Program-made: the position numbers and the translations under genes
NCBI GenBank assembly: GCA_030673085.1
Contig: DAOVFE010000093.1
Location: 1-6,904, forward strand
DNA from: Anaerolineales bacterium
GTDB taxonomy: Bacteria; Chloroflexota; Anaerolineae; Anaerolineales; E44-bin32
Length of the DNA: 6,904 nucleotides
Direction: 5' to 3'
The notes under the pieces: generated by a model
Seen by the model: the letters and a program-made list of their open reading frames with translations, nothing else
Databases searched by the model: none
Told to the model about the DNA's origin: nothing
Part shown: positions 1-6,811 of the stretch, one piece after another
Layout: each line of letters starts with the position of its first letter
Numbering within the stretch: position 1 is the stretch's first letter

Positions 1-1
1 C

Positions 2-775
2 GGGGAAATAGCAGCCCAAATCACCATTGATAGCATGGTTAAATCCATAACTGATGTAACAGAAAATCAGCCAGTAGAGGAGCTTACTAAAGCCGTATTG
101 AGATGCAGTCAGGAAGTGACACATTTCTCGGAGGGACGTCCAGAATGCGCTGGAATGGGAGCTACTCTGGCGGCTGCCTGGCTGATTGATGATCGACTCT
201 ATACTGTTTCCGTGGGAGATAGTCGAATCTATCTCTTGCGCCGAGGGAAGCTGGTCCAAGTGTCCATTGACCATACTTGGGTTAAAGAAGCGCTTGATCA
301 TAAGCTTATCACACCGGAGCAGGCAATCAATCATCCAAATGCTCATGTAATTCAGCGAGCGATCGGCAGCCCGGTGCCTCCAGAACCAGATGTGCGACTA
401 CATCTGACGCCCGGTGAGAGCGATTCTCGTTCTAAATCTAATCAGGGCCTGCGACTCCATTCTGGCAATCAAGTTCTGCTTAGCTCTGATGGTCTTACCA
501 ATTTGATAAAAGACGAGGAGATTCGCGCGGCCCTTCTTGATAAGAAGCCAGAAGAAGTAGCTAAATCACTTGTCGGACTAGCACGGGCACGTGGTGGTCC
601 TGATAATATCACCGTCGTAATACTGGCTGTTCCCAGTAGATCACAACCAAGGCGGAGAAGTCCTCATAAATTACTTAAGACATTGCTTGCCGGATTCATA
701 GGATCGATTGTATTGTTGATATTATTGGCCGTAATGGTAGCGGCGGCATGGTGGTTTGGGCTCTGGCCATGGTGA
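2..775 (+). CDS. PP2C-family Ser/Thr protein phosphatase, membrane-anchored, 5' end outside window
   Basis: A metal-dependent protein phosphatase that would remove phosphate from Ser/Thr residues in the cytoplasm, usually opposing Hanks-type kinases. The frame is open from base 2 and reads GEIAAQITIDSM before the first ATG at 35. This matches the segment that follows the DGMGG metal-binding motif in PP2C enzymes, so the gene starts upstream and the ATG at 35 is internal. Visible motifs are GMGATL, GDSR (215-226, metal-binding Asp), SDGL (485-496) and GGPDN (593-607, last metal-binding Asp), all intact, so the enzyme is probably active. A basic linker (RSQPRRRSPHK) leads to one hydrophobic helix (about 686-766), and the protein ends a few residues later at GLWPW. 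It therefore has a membrane anchor but no outer sensor domain, unlike PstP/PrpC-type relatives that carry longer tails. The next gene in the same direction encodes a degenerate PP2C-like protein. Family assignment is firm; the substrate is unknown. Confidence 0.93.
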   Translation, partial: GEIAAQITIDSMVKSITDVTENQPVEELTKAVLRCSQEVTHFSEGRPECAGMGATLAAAWLIDDRLYTVSVGDSRIYLLRRGKLVQVSIDHTWVKEALDHKLITPEQAINHPNAHVIQRAIGSPVPPEPDVRLHLTPGESDSRSKSNQGLRLHSGNQVLLSSDGLTNLIKDEEIRAALLDKKPEEVAKSLVGLARARGGPDNITVVILAVPSRSQPRRRSPHKLLKTLLAGFIGSIVLLILLAVMVAAAWWFGLWPW

Positions 776-800
776 AATTGACGGTATAGAAATAAGAGAA

Positions 801-914
801 ATGACAAGCGTATATACTTGGCTTTTGGATCCAAACACCGCGTTTCCGATCATAGATCTCATGGAACAAAGTCATTCAAGCAATTGCAACAGATGGAAGG
901 TATCAGTACAATAA
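801..914 (+). other. possible 37-codon leader ORF ahead of the propeller gene
   Basis: A short frame begins with ATG at 801 and ends with TAA at 912-914, five bases before the preferred ATG of the next gene. The bases before it (AATAAGAGA) recur almost exactly before the ATG at 920. The peptide (starting MTSVYTWLLDPN) resembles nothing I recognise. It could be a translated leader, a remnant of a duplicated start region, or chance. The 776-919 gap holds no other clear feature. Confidence 0.2.
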
Positions 915-919
915 GAGAT

Positions 920-3049
920 ATGAGCCAGACTAATGAAGCTGATGTTGCCCTGATAAATATTGCTGGTGGCGAGTCGCGTATGACGCCACCCCCGGGTGTA
1001 TTGGCTCTATCGGCTCCACGCCGATCAGCCCGCGGAAGAAGCGCTGACCTTTTCTTCGTCTGCTTGAGCTTATCCTCGGCAGAACTTTCGCCGCCTGGCC
1101 AGCTAGACAGCCTCGCTCATATGGCGGCAGACGCGTACTATGGTACACCCGGCTCGGTTACTGCCGGACTGCGTGAAGCTATAGAGGTAGTGAATGATTC
1201 GCTGCTGGAAACCAATGAAGGAAGAAGCGAAGGTGAGACGTTATCCGGCTATCTAATCATTGCTATAATCAGGAACCAACATTATTATCTGGCCCAGAGT
1301 GGGGCCAGCCAAGCTATCCTAATACGACCGGGTAACGTAACCAGTATGAGTTCGGAGCAGGCGGCCGAAAGGCCACTTGGAATAACTATAGATCCTTATG
1401 TACGCTATTATCATCTTGAAGCATGTGCTGAAGATCTAGTAATCCTTGTTCCATCCGGGAAGCGACTGTGGTCTGAGACTACTTTATCGGGTCTGGCCGG
1501 GCTCAATTTAATACGCGCAGTTGAGCGGCTGACAGCAGTGAGTTCAACTGATTTAACCGGTATTGCTTTACGCATGACACCTCCAAGTGTGGTGGCTGAG
1601 CCGCAGGTTGGCCAATCGGAACACATTCCGGTACCTTCATATGAGGCCCAGCGATCAGCGCAAATTCCGCGACGACCTAAGCGACGTAAAAGTTCGCATG
1701 CAAAAGGTCCTTCTCCGGTTGGCCTTTTCTTGGTTCGAGCTATCGCTGCAGTTAAGGATTTCTTTTCGAGCGTATTCCAGGGAGTTACTACTTTTCTGAT
1801 TCGGATGGCACCTGGATTTGCTGAACCACCGAGGGACGGCCAATTAAAACCCAGGATGCTGGCTACTACAGCGATGATTGTCCCTTTAGTTGTGGTAGCA
1901 ATTGCGGCTCTTATGTATTTACGCAAGGGCCGTAATGAGCAATTCATGAATTACTTATATGAAGCTCAAGCTGTCGCCCAGGCGGCTGAAATGATTTCTG
2001 ATCCATTGCGAGCGCGCGATAGCTGGATCCAATCCATAGAACTGCTCAATAAAGCTGAAAAGTATAGCACAGATGAAGTTTCAAGAGGGTTGCGGAATAG
2101 AATTCAGGCAGCGATTGACTCAATCGATCTTGTATATCGGATTGATTTTCAGGAAGTAATCCAAGGCGGATTCCAGCCAGATTCCATAATAAAATCTATA
2201 GCGGTGACAGCGACTGATCTTTATGCGCTTGATGAAACCCGTCAGGCGATCTACCACTCTTGGTCAACCGGGCGCTTTTATGAAAGCGACAATGAATTCA
2301 AATGCCTTAATGGTCGCGAGAGTGTTCCTGGATGGACGTCTGCGGTTGATCTTGTGATACAACCCGAACCCGGCGCTCTGGGAGCTGAAGGCGTCGTTGC
2401 GATAGATGAAGATGGAACTTTAATCTATTGTGCGCCTGGTCGTGCATCAGCTTCGGGCCAGCTTCCGCCGCCAGATATTGGGTGGGGGCGTATACAGGCG
2501 ATCGATGTTTTTGGCAACAGCTTGTATATTCTCGACCCGGAGCGAAATGCAATCTGGATTTATGATGCTTCCGGGGGACTATTCACTGGCTCCGCGGCTC
2601 TATATTTCATTGACGAAGTACCGGATTTAAGCGATGCCATCGATCTAGCGATGGCTCAAGACGAGCTCTACATTCTCTATGCTGATGGCCATCTCGATCA
2701 TTGTCGGCGTATAGTGACGAGTACTGCGGATAGCGGCACCCAAATCAGAGTGGAATACGAGCAGGAATTTGAATTTCAAGATGAGCGTCTATCCCATCCG
2801 CCGGTACTCAGCATTCCGAATTCAATGCTAACGGAAATGGAATATTCACCACCGCCAGAGCCTTCAATATTTATTCTTGATACCTTAAACGGAAGTATCT
2901 ATCAGTTCAGTATGCGACTAGTGTATCAGGGCCAATATAAACCAGCCCAAAATTGGCAATCCGATATAACCACCTTTGCTCTGGGCCCAATGAATGATCT
3001 TTTTATTGCCATAGGTGATGAAGTGTATTTCGCTCATCTCCCGCATTGA
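920..3049 (+). CDS. membrane protein: degenerate PP2C-like domain, one TM helix, outer beta-propeller
   Basis: I know no named function. From the ATG at 920 the product is 709 residues. The first part (nt about 1000-1575) follows the PP2C pattern: RSARGRSADLFFVCL, a helix with VNDSLL, YLIIAIIRNQHYYLAQSG, LGI, then LVILVPSG. The catalytic signatures are lost: GDSR becomes SGASQ (1298-1312), SDGL becomes PSGK (1451-1462), and no DGMGG is present. Only the final Asp (STDLTG, codon 1550) appears kept. This suggests a pseudophosphatase. A basic, proline-containing linker (RRPKRRKSS) and an amphipathic stretch precede one membrane helix (1856-1921). An Ala- and Glu-rich helical region follows, then repeated strands of the type LYALDE, LYILDPERNAIWIY, LYILYADG and IFILDTLNGSIYQF (about 2150-3046), typical of a beta-propeller, predicted outside the membrane. 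An open TTG start at 818 and an ATG at 893 lack a ribosome site, and the peptide they add looks noncoding. The gene lies 144 bases after the PP2C gene and is probably its functional partner. Confidence 0.8.
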   Translation: MSQTNEADVALINIAGGESRMTPPPGVLALSAPRRSARGRSADLFFVCLSLSSAELSPPGQLDSLAHMAADAYYGTPGSVTAGLREAIEVVNDSLLETNEGRSEGETLSGYLIIAIIRNQHYYLAQSGASQAILIRPGNVTSMSSEQAAERPLGITIDPYVRYYHLEACAEDLVILVPSGKRLWSETTLSGLAGLNLIRAVERLTAVSSTDLTGIALRMTPPSVVAEPQVGQSEHIPVPSYEAQRSAQIPRRPKRRKSSHAKGPSPVGLFLVRAIAAVKDFFSSVFQGVTTFLIRMAPGFAEPPRDGQLKPRMLATTAMIVPLVVVAIAALMYLRKGRNEQFMNYLYEAQAVAQAAEMISDPLRARDSWIQSIELLNKAEKYSTDEVSRGLRNRIQAAIDSIDLVYRIDFQEVIQGGFQPDSIIKSIAVTATDLYALDETRQAIYHSWSTGRFYESDNEFKCLNGRESVPGWTSAVDLVIQPEPGALGAEGVVAIDEDGTLIYCAPGRASASGQLPPPDIGWGRIQAIDVFGNSLYILDPERNAIWIYDASGGLFTGSAALYFIDEVPDLSDAIDLAMAQDELYILYADGHLDHCRRIVTSTADSGTQIRVEYEQEFEFQDERLSHPPVLSIPNSMLTEMEYSPPPEPSIFILDTLNGSIYQFSMRLVYQGQYKPAQNWQSDITTFALGPMNDLFIAIGDEVYFAHLPH

Positions 3050-3057
3050 TAAATGCT

Positions 3058-3086
3058 TTGACATTCATTCGATGCTTAGATAGAAT
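3058..3086 (+). promoter_or_regulatory. sigma70-type promoter for coaE
   Basis: A perfect -35 box TTGACA (3058-3063) is separated by 17 bases from a -10 box TAGAAT (3081-3086; one mismatch to TATAAT). Transcription would begin near 3093, leaving a leader of about 20 bases before the GTG start. The position, in the short gap after the propeller gene, suggests that coaE is transcribed independently of the two upstream genes. This is a match by eye, not an experimental start. Confidence 0.65.
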
Positions 3087-3102
3087 GCCAATAAGCTAAT
3101 TC

Positions 3103-3106
3103 GAGG
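3103..3106 (+). promoter_or_regulatory. Shine-Dalgarno site that fixes the GTG start of coaE
   Basis: GAGG lies 7 bases before the GTG at 3114. The overlapping ATG at 3112 is followed at once by TGA, so it cannot start the gene; GTG is the only sensible start here. Confidence 0.6.
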
Positions 3107-3113
3107 TCAGAAT

Positions 3114-4247
3114 GTGAGTCGCTGGGTAGGAAAATACGTTATCGGCTTAACTGGCAACATTGCCACCGGCAAGAGTGTTGTTCGCAAGATGCTTGAACAC
3201 CTCGGCGCATATGGCATTGATGCTGACGCGCTGGCTCATCGCGCCATGGCGAAAGGCGCGCCGGGTTATCCATTGGTAGTGAGAGCGTTTGGTGAATGGA
3301 TTCTTGATAGAGAGGGCTTCATCGATCGCACCCGTCTATCGAAGATTGCCTTTTCGGATCCGGCAGCGCTCGTTCAGCTTGAAGCAATTATCCAGCCGCT
3401 AGTAATGCAAGCCATTGATATCTTAATTCGTCGCGCCAAGCAGAATGTTGTTGTCATCGAGGCTATAAAATTGCTAGAGACAGATCTGATGGTTGGATGC
3501 GACACGATCTGGGTTGCCCATTGCCCGGTTAAATCCCAGATCGAGCGATTGATGCACAAGCGTAAGATGACCGAAGCGGCAGCTAAACAGCGCATTGCTA
3601 GTCAGTCTTCGCAGCATATGAAGATGCGCTCCGCCAATGTCGTGATTCATAATGACGGGACTTTTGAAAATACCTGGAATCAGGTTCAGGAATCTTGGGC
3701 GAAGCTTCCTATGCCGGAAGAACCGCTTCTGACCGCGCCTCTGGCTGCTGCTCCTGGACAACTGGCAGTACGCAGAGGACGCCCGCAAGATGCCGACAGA
3801 ATTGCCCGATTTATTTCGCGAGTTACTCACGGCAAGCGCCGGATGACCCGTACCGATATCATGAATGCATTTGGCGAAAAGGCATTTCTGCTTGTCGAAC
3901 GGGATAGCAAGATCGGGGTTGTCGTTGGTTGGCAGGTCGAAAATCTGGTTACGCGCATCGACGAACTATACTTCGATCCGAGTCTTCAATTCGATACCAC
4001 TATTCCGGTTCTGATGGAAGCGGTTGAAAAGGCATCCCGAGAACTTCAGAGTGAGGCCTCGTTGCTCTTCCTTCCGCCATACATGGCGCAGCGCGCCGGA
4101 ATCTGGCGTTCAGTGGGATATGTCCCTCAAACAATCCAGGGCCTTGGTTTTCGGGCCTGGCAAGAAGCAGCGATTGAAACCATGCCGCGCGGCGCATCGC
4201 TTTGGTTTAAGCGATTACGTGCAGATCGTGTCTTAAAGCCGCTCTAG
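3114..4247 (+). CDS. coaE: dephospho-CoA kinase (CoaE) fused to a degenerate GNAT-like domain
   Basis: CoaE phosphorylates the 3' hydroxyl of dephospho-CoA with ATP, the last step of coenzyme A synthesis, in the cytoplasm. Residues 1 to about 200 form the kinase: Walker A loop GNIATGKS (14-21), DAD at 36-38 following the P-loop helix, the EAIKLLE segment and the lid-type stretch RLMHKRKMTEAAAKQRIASQ. Stand-alone CoaE is about 200 residues; this protein has 377. After an Ala/Pro-rich linker (PLLTAPLAAAPG), residues about 217-377 resemble a GNAT N-acetyltransferase: VRRGRPQDADRIARF, FLLVERDSKIGVVVGWQ, ELYFDPS and GIWRSVGYVPQ. The Q/R-x-x-G-x-G/A loop that holds the pyrophosphate of acetyl-CoA is missing after ELYFDPS, so catalysis is doubtful. 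A CoA-sensing or structural role is inference. The gene has its own promoter and a GTG start, and ends at a hairpin shared with rsgA. The kinase call is firm; the tail call is moderate. Confidence 0.92.
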   Translation: MSRWVGKYVIGLTGNIATGKSVVRKMLEHLGAYGIDADALAHRAMAKGAPGYPLVVRAFGEWILDREGFIDRTRLSKIAFSDPAALVQLEAIIQPLVMQAIDILIRRAKQNVVVIEAIKLLETDLMVGCDTIWVAHCPVKSQIERLMHKRKMTEAAAKQRIASQSSQHMKMRSANVVIHNDGTFENTWNQVQESWAKLPMPEEPLLTAPLAAAPGQLAVRRGRPQDADRIARFISRVTHGKRRMTRTDIMNAFGEKAFLLVERDSKIGVVVGWQVENLVTRIDELYFDPSLQFDTTIPVLMEAVEKASRELQSEASLLFLPPYMAQRAGIWRSVGYVPQTIQGLGFRAWQEAAIETMPRGASLWFKRLRADRVLKPL

Positions 4248-4324
4248 TTATCCCTTGATGCTGGCATAGTGGGCGATATCCCCCGCCCGAAAAATCCTAA
4301 AAGATCTATTGCTTACCTGATATT

Positions 4325-4364
4325 AAAAAAACTATCCGGCAAGAGAATCCGGATAGTTTTGTTT
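4325..4364. terminator. bidirectional intrinsic terminator between coaE and rsgA
   Basis: A 12-base-pair perfect inverted repeat, AAAACTATCCGG (4328-4339) and CCGGATAGTTTT (4349-4360), encloses a 9-base loop. On the plus strand the stem runs into TTTTGTTT; on the minus strand it runs into seven Ts (complement of 4325-4331). It sits between two convergent genes and can stop transcripts from both, more strongly for the minus-strand pair. A second, weaker GC hairpin (4271-4288) lies closer to coaE and lacks a T tract. Confidence 0.85.
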
Positions 4365-4403
4365 CTTCATTGGCAAATGATTTCTTTTTTTTAAACGCTC
4401 TTC

Positions 4404-5315
4404 TCAAATGTCTTCACCCAATCGAATTCGGCAATAGGAATCGTAGCGCTCAATGCTGATCTTGCCCTGCTGTACTGCTTTGATTATTGCACATCCAGGT
4501 TCGTGTATATGGGTGCAATCAGAAAATTCGCAATTAGCAACCAGATCTCGGATCTCCGGGAAATAGGCATCTACTTCTTCTGGTTCGATGTCCCAGAGTG
4601 CGAATGCTTTTATTCCGGGAGTATCGGCTACATAACCGCCAATGTCCAACTTGAATAGCTCGGGGAAAACTGTGGCGTGCCGGCCTTTCCCCGTCGCTCG
4701 GGCTACAATCTTTGTTCTTAAGCCAAGTCCCGGTTGAATTGCATTCAGAATGCTGGACTTCCCGGCTCCAGACGGACCCGTAAAGACAGAAATTTTGCCC
4801 TTTAATGACTTGCGCAGTTTCCTGATGCCTGTGCCCTTCTTAGCTGAAGTGTAGAGTATCGAATATCCAAGCCTTGCATATTCGCCGAATTCCTGTCTGG
4901 CGCTTCTCGGCCTGACCAGGTCAAGTTTATTAGCGCAGATCACTACTGGAATTCCTTCACGCTCGGCTACGACCAGGAGGCGGTCAAGCAGACGGAAGTT
5001 CGGATCGGGGTCAGCGCAGGCGAATACAAAAACCACCTGGTCGGGATTAGCGACAAGTACTTGCTCGATTCGCTGCCCAGGCGCCATTCGGCTTAGCACT
5101 CGCGTCCGCGGAACAACTTCTTCGATTACTCCGCTGCCATCTTCAAGTTTGCGTACTTTGACTCGATCGCCAAGCGCAGCCGCGTCTGTCACGCGCTGAC
5201 CGTAAGTGTGCCGGCCGCGTAATTTGGCCGTGATTAGGCCATCTTTGGTTTGCACTCCAAAGAATCCAGACTGGGCTCGAACAATAAGGCCAGGGAAAAG
5301 GTTAGGATCAGACAT
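4404..5315 (-). CDS. rsgA: ribosome small-subunit-dependent GTPase A (RsgA)
   Basis: RsgA is a circularly permuted GTPase that binds the 30S ribosomal subunit and acts as a late assembly checkpoint, leaving after GTP hydrolysis. The 303-residue length is normal. Residues 1 to about 75 form the OB-fold RNA-binding domain (GLIVRAQSGFFGVQT, LGDRVKV). The GTPase motifs occur in the permuted order: NKLD (129-132, G4), SAK (157-159, G5), GPSGAGKSS (180-188, G1 P-loop), TGKGRHAT (208-215, switch I) and DTPG (231-234, G3). The C-terminal zinc site is complete with C-x4-C-x-H-x5-C at C262, C267, H269 and C275. The ATG lies 2 bases after the stop of the PBP2-like gene with no good ribosome site at the usual distance (the nearest AGGAGG, at 5335-5340, is 19 bases away), so translation is probably coupled to the upstream gene. 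No key residue is missing. Confidence 0.97.
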   Translation of the reverse strand: MSDPNLFPGLIVRAQSGFFGVQTKDGLITAKLRGRHTYGQRVTDAAALGDRVKVRKLEDGSGVIEEVVPRTRVLSRMAPGQRIEQVLVANPDQVVFVFACADPDPNFRLLDRLLVVAEREGIPVVICANKLDLVRPRSARQEFGEYARLGYSILYTSAKKGTGIRKLRKSLKGKISVFTGPSGAGKSSILNAIQPGLGLRTKIVARATGKGRHATVFPELFKLDIGGYVADTPGIKAFALWDIEPEEVDAYFPEIRDLVANCEFSDCTHIHEPGCAIIKAVQQGKISIERYDSYCRIRLGEDI

Positions 5316-5317
5316 AT

Positions 5318-6811
5318 CTAAGGGGTTGGTGTAGCCTCCTCTTCAAGTTCTTCAGGTCCTGGAGTTGGCGTAGCAGTCTTCTCCACACCAATCTGGGATT
5401 CCCATGGGTATACGGCGTAGGGCTGACCGAAAAAGTAGGATTCGACAACCCGCCGAAAGATTGGAGCAGCCCATTCGGAGCCTTCGCCTTGATGCTCAAC
5501 CAGCACAACCACTACGATATCCGGGTTATCTTCGCGCTCCTCGAATGTATAACCGGCGAACCAGGAATGTGATTCGGAGTATTCCCCGGATGTCGCAGTA
5601 CCGGTTTTACCTGCCAGATTGATATTTAGACCCAGGAAACGATTTCGAGCGGTTCCCTTTGGAGCCCGAATAACTTGAACCATTGCATCTTGAATGGCTT
5701 GAAGGTTTTCCGGGCTGACGGGTACGGTCCCCTGAGGATCGGGTTCGAATTCATGACTGACTATCCCCTCGGCGTTTTGGATTTTACTGACTAATTGCGG
5801 CCGATAGAGCGTTCCCCCATTCCCAATAGCGGCAATGTAGCGGGCGATCTGCAACGGCGTTGATTGCATGTAACTTTGTCCGATTGCCAGATTTACTGAA
5901 TCGCCAGGCCCCCATTGCTGATTATATAGGGCTTGTCTTGTCTCCGGATCGGGTATCAGACCGGGCTGGTCGCCGATCTCAATCCCTGTCGAGGACCCTA
6001 ATCCGAATGCTTTGGCCATATCTGGAATTGCAGTCTCCATCTCATTGTTGTAGAGTTCAAGCCCGATATGAAAGAAATAGGGATTGCATGAGCGTTCGAG
6101 AGCCTGCATTAATGTAATCTCGCCCTGAGGTGGTTTCTCCTTTTCATAAGTCCAATCGTAAAGAACGACTCCGGGCAAGTCTCGGAATTCCCAGCCGCAG
6201 TTGTAGATTGTATCGGGCTCGAAATAGTCCGATTCCAACGCCGCTGCCATGGTGATCATCTTAAATGTCGAACCTGCAGGATATTCTCCATCCGCGGCTC
6301 TATTGAACAATGGCCGATTAATGTTGTTGTAGATATCTTGGATGCCTTCAGTGCTATATGGGTGTTGCGGATCAAATAAGTTCGGATCGAAGCCCGGAGA
6401 AGATACCAGAGACAAAACTTTTCCAGTGTCCCTCTCGAGGACTACGATAGCGCCATTAAATCCGGCAATGGCCTGTTGCGCTGCCAGTTGTAAATCACGA
6501 TCTAGAGTACTATAAACCGCCTGAGGAAGCTCAGGTTCACTGGATGCCAGCGCTTTGATAACTTGGTCATTCGCATTTGTTAGATAGAGTGTCCCGCCGG
6601 GCTTGCCTCTGAGTTCTGTTTCGAATTCAGCCTCCAGACCGCGTTGCCCGACAAACTCATCCCGCCGATAGCCATTCATAAGATATTGCTGCAGGTCCTC
6701 TTCTGGAATCCAATTGACATATCCAATCGCGTGTTCTGCAACACCGCTGTCGACATAGTAACGAGTCGGATAGATCTTCCAATATACACCGCCAACCGAT
6801 TCTAGAGTCGA
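5318..6811 (-). CDS. PBP2-like peptidoglycan DD-transpeptidase, 5' end broken
   Basis: A class B penicillin-binding protein that cross-links peptidoglycan outside the cytoplasmic membrane, in the PBP2 (elongation) branch. From the first ATG (6679) there are 453 residues: DRDLQLAAQQAIAGFNGAIVVLERDTG opens the transpeptidase domain in parts, with the nucleophile motif STFK (137-140), SCN (197-199) and KTG (358-360), all intact. The C-terminus is rich in Thr, Pro and Glu (EEEATPTP). The homologous frame continues upstream of the ATG through RYYVDSGVAEHAIGYV and EEDLQQYL, a conserved PBP2 segment, as far as 6811, then meets TAA (6812-6814). The remaining N-terminal part and the membrane anchor, well over 100 residues in relatives, are absent. 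The only ATG in the frame is therefore inside the family domain, and a protein started there would lack an anchor or export signal. The gene is either disrupted, frameshifted, or cut by an assembly junction. It is followed closely by rsgA. Confidence 0.88.
   Translation of the reverse strand, partial: STLESVGGVYWKIYPTRYYVDSGVAEHAIGYVNWIPEEDLQQYLMNGYRRDEFVGQRGLEAEFETELRGKPGGTLYLTNANDQVIKALASSEPELPQAVYSTLDRDLQLAAQQAIAGFNGAIVVLERDTGKVLSLVSSPGFDPNLFDPQHPYSTEGIQDIYNNINRPLFNRAADGEYPAGSTFKMITMAAALESDYFEPDTIYNCGWEFRDLPGVVLYDWTYEKEKPPQGEITLMQALERSCNPYFFHIGLELYNNEMETAIPDMAKAFGLGSSTGIEIGDQPGLIPDPETRQALYNQQWGPGDSVNLAIGQSYMQSTPLQIARYIAAIGNGGTLYRPQLVSKIQNAEGIVSHEFEPDPQGTVPVSPENLQAIQDAMVQVIRAPKGTARNRFLGLNINLAGKTGTATSGEYSESHSWFAGYTFEEREDNPDIVVVVLVEHQGEGSEWAAPIFRRVVESYFFGQPYAVYPWESQIGVEKTATPTPGPEELEEEATPTP

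Noticed and set aside
778..818. Possible promoter (TTGACG at 778, TATACT at 813) before the propeller gene
   Set aside because: The spacing of 29 bases is far outside the usual 16-18, and no alternative -35 box fits.
818..919. TTG start at 818 giving a longer propeller protein
   Set aside because: There is no ribosome site before it, and the added 34 residues look noncoding; the ATG at 920 has a better upstream context. It cannot be fully excluded.
1411..1947. 178-codon open frame on the minus strand
   Set aside because: It lies wholly opposite the propeller gene, has low-complexity, basic composition and no family resemblance; it is a shadow of the real frame.
3474..3830. 118-codon open frame on the minus strand
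   Set aside because: It is antisense to the well-supported coaE frame and shows no recognisable motif or start site.
4271..4288. GGGCG/CGCCC hairpin just after coaE
   Set aside because: The stem is only 5 base pairs and no T tract follows on the plus strand; the hairpin at 4328-4360 is the convincing terminator.
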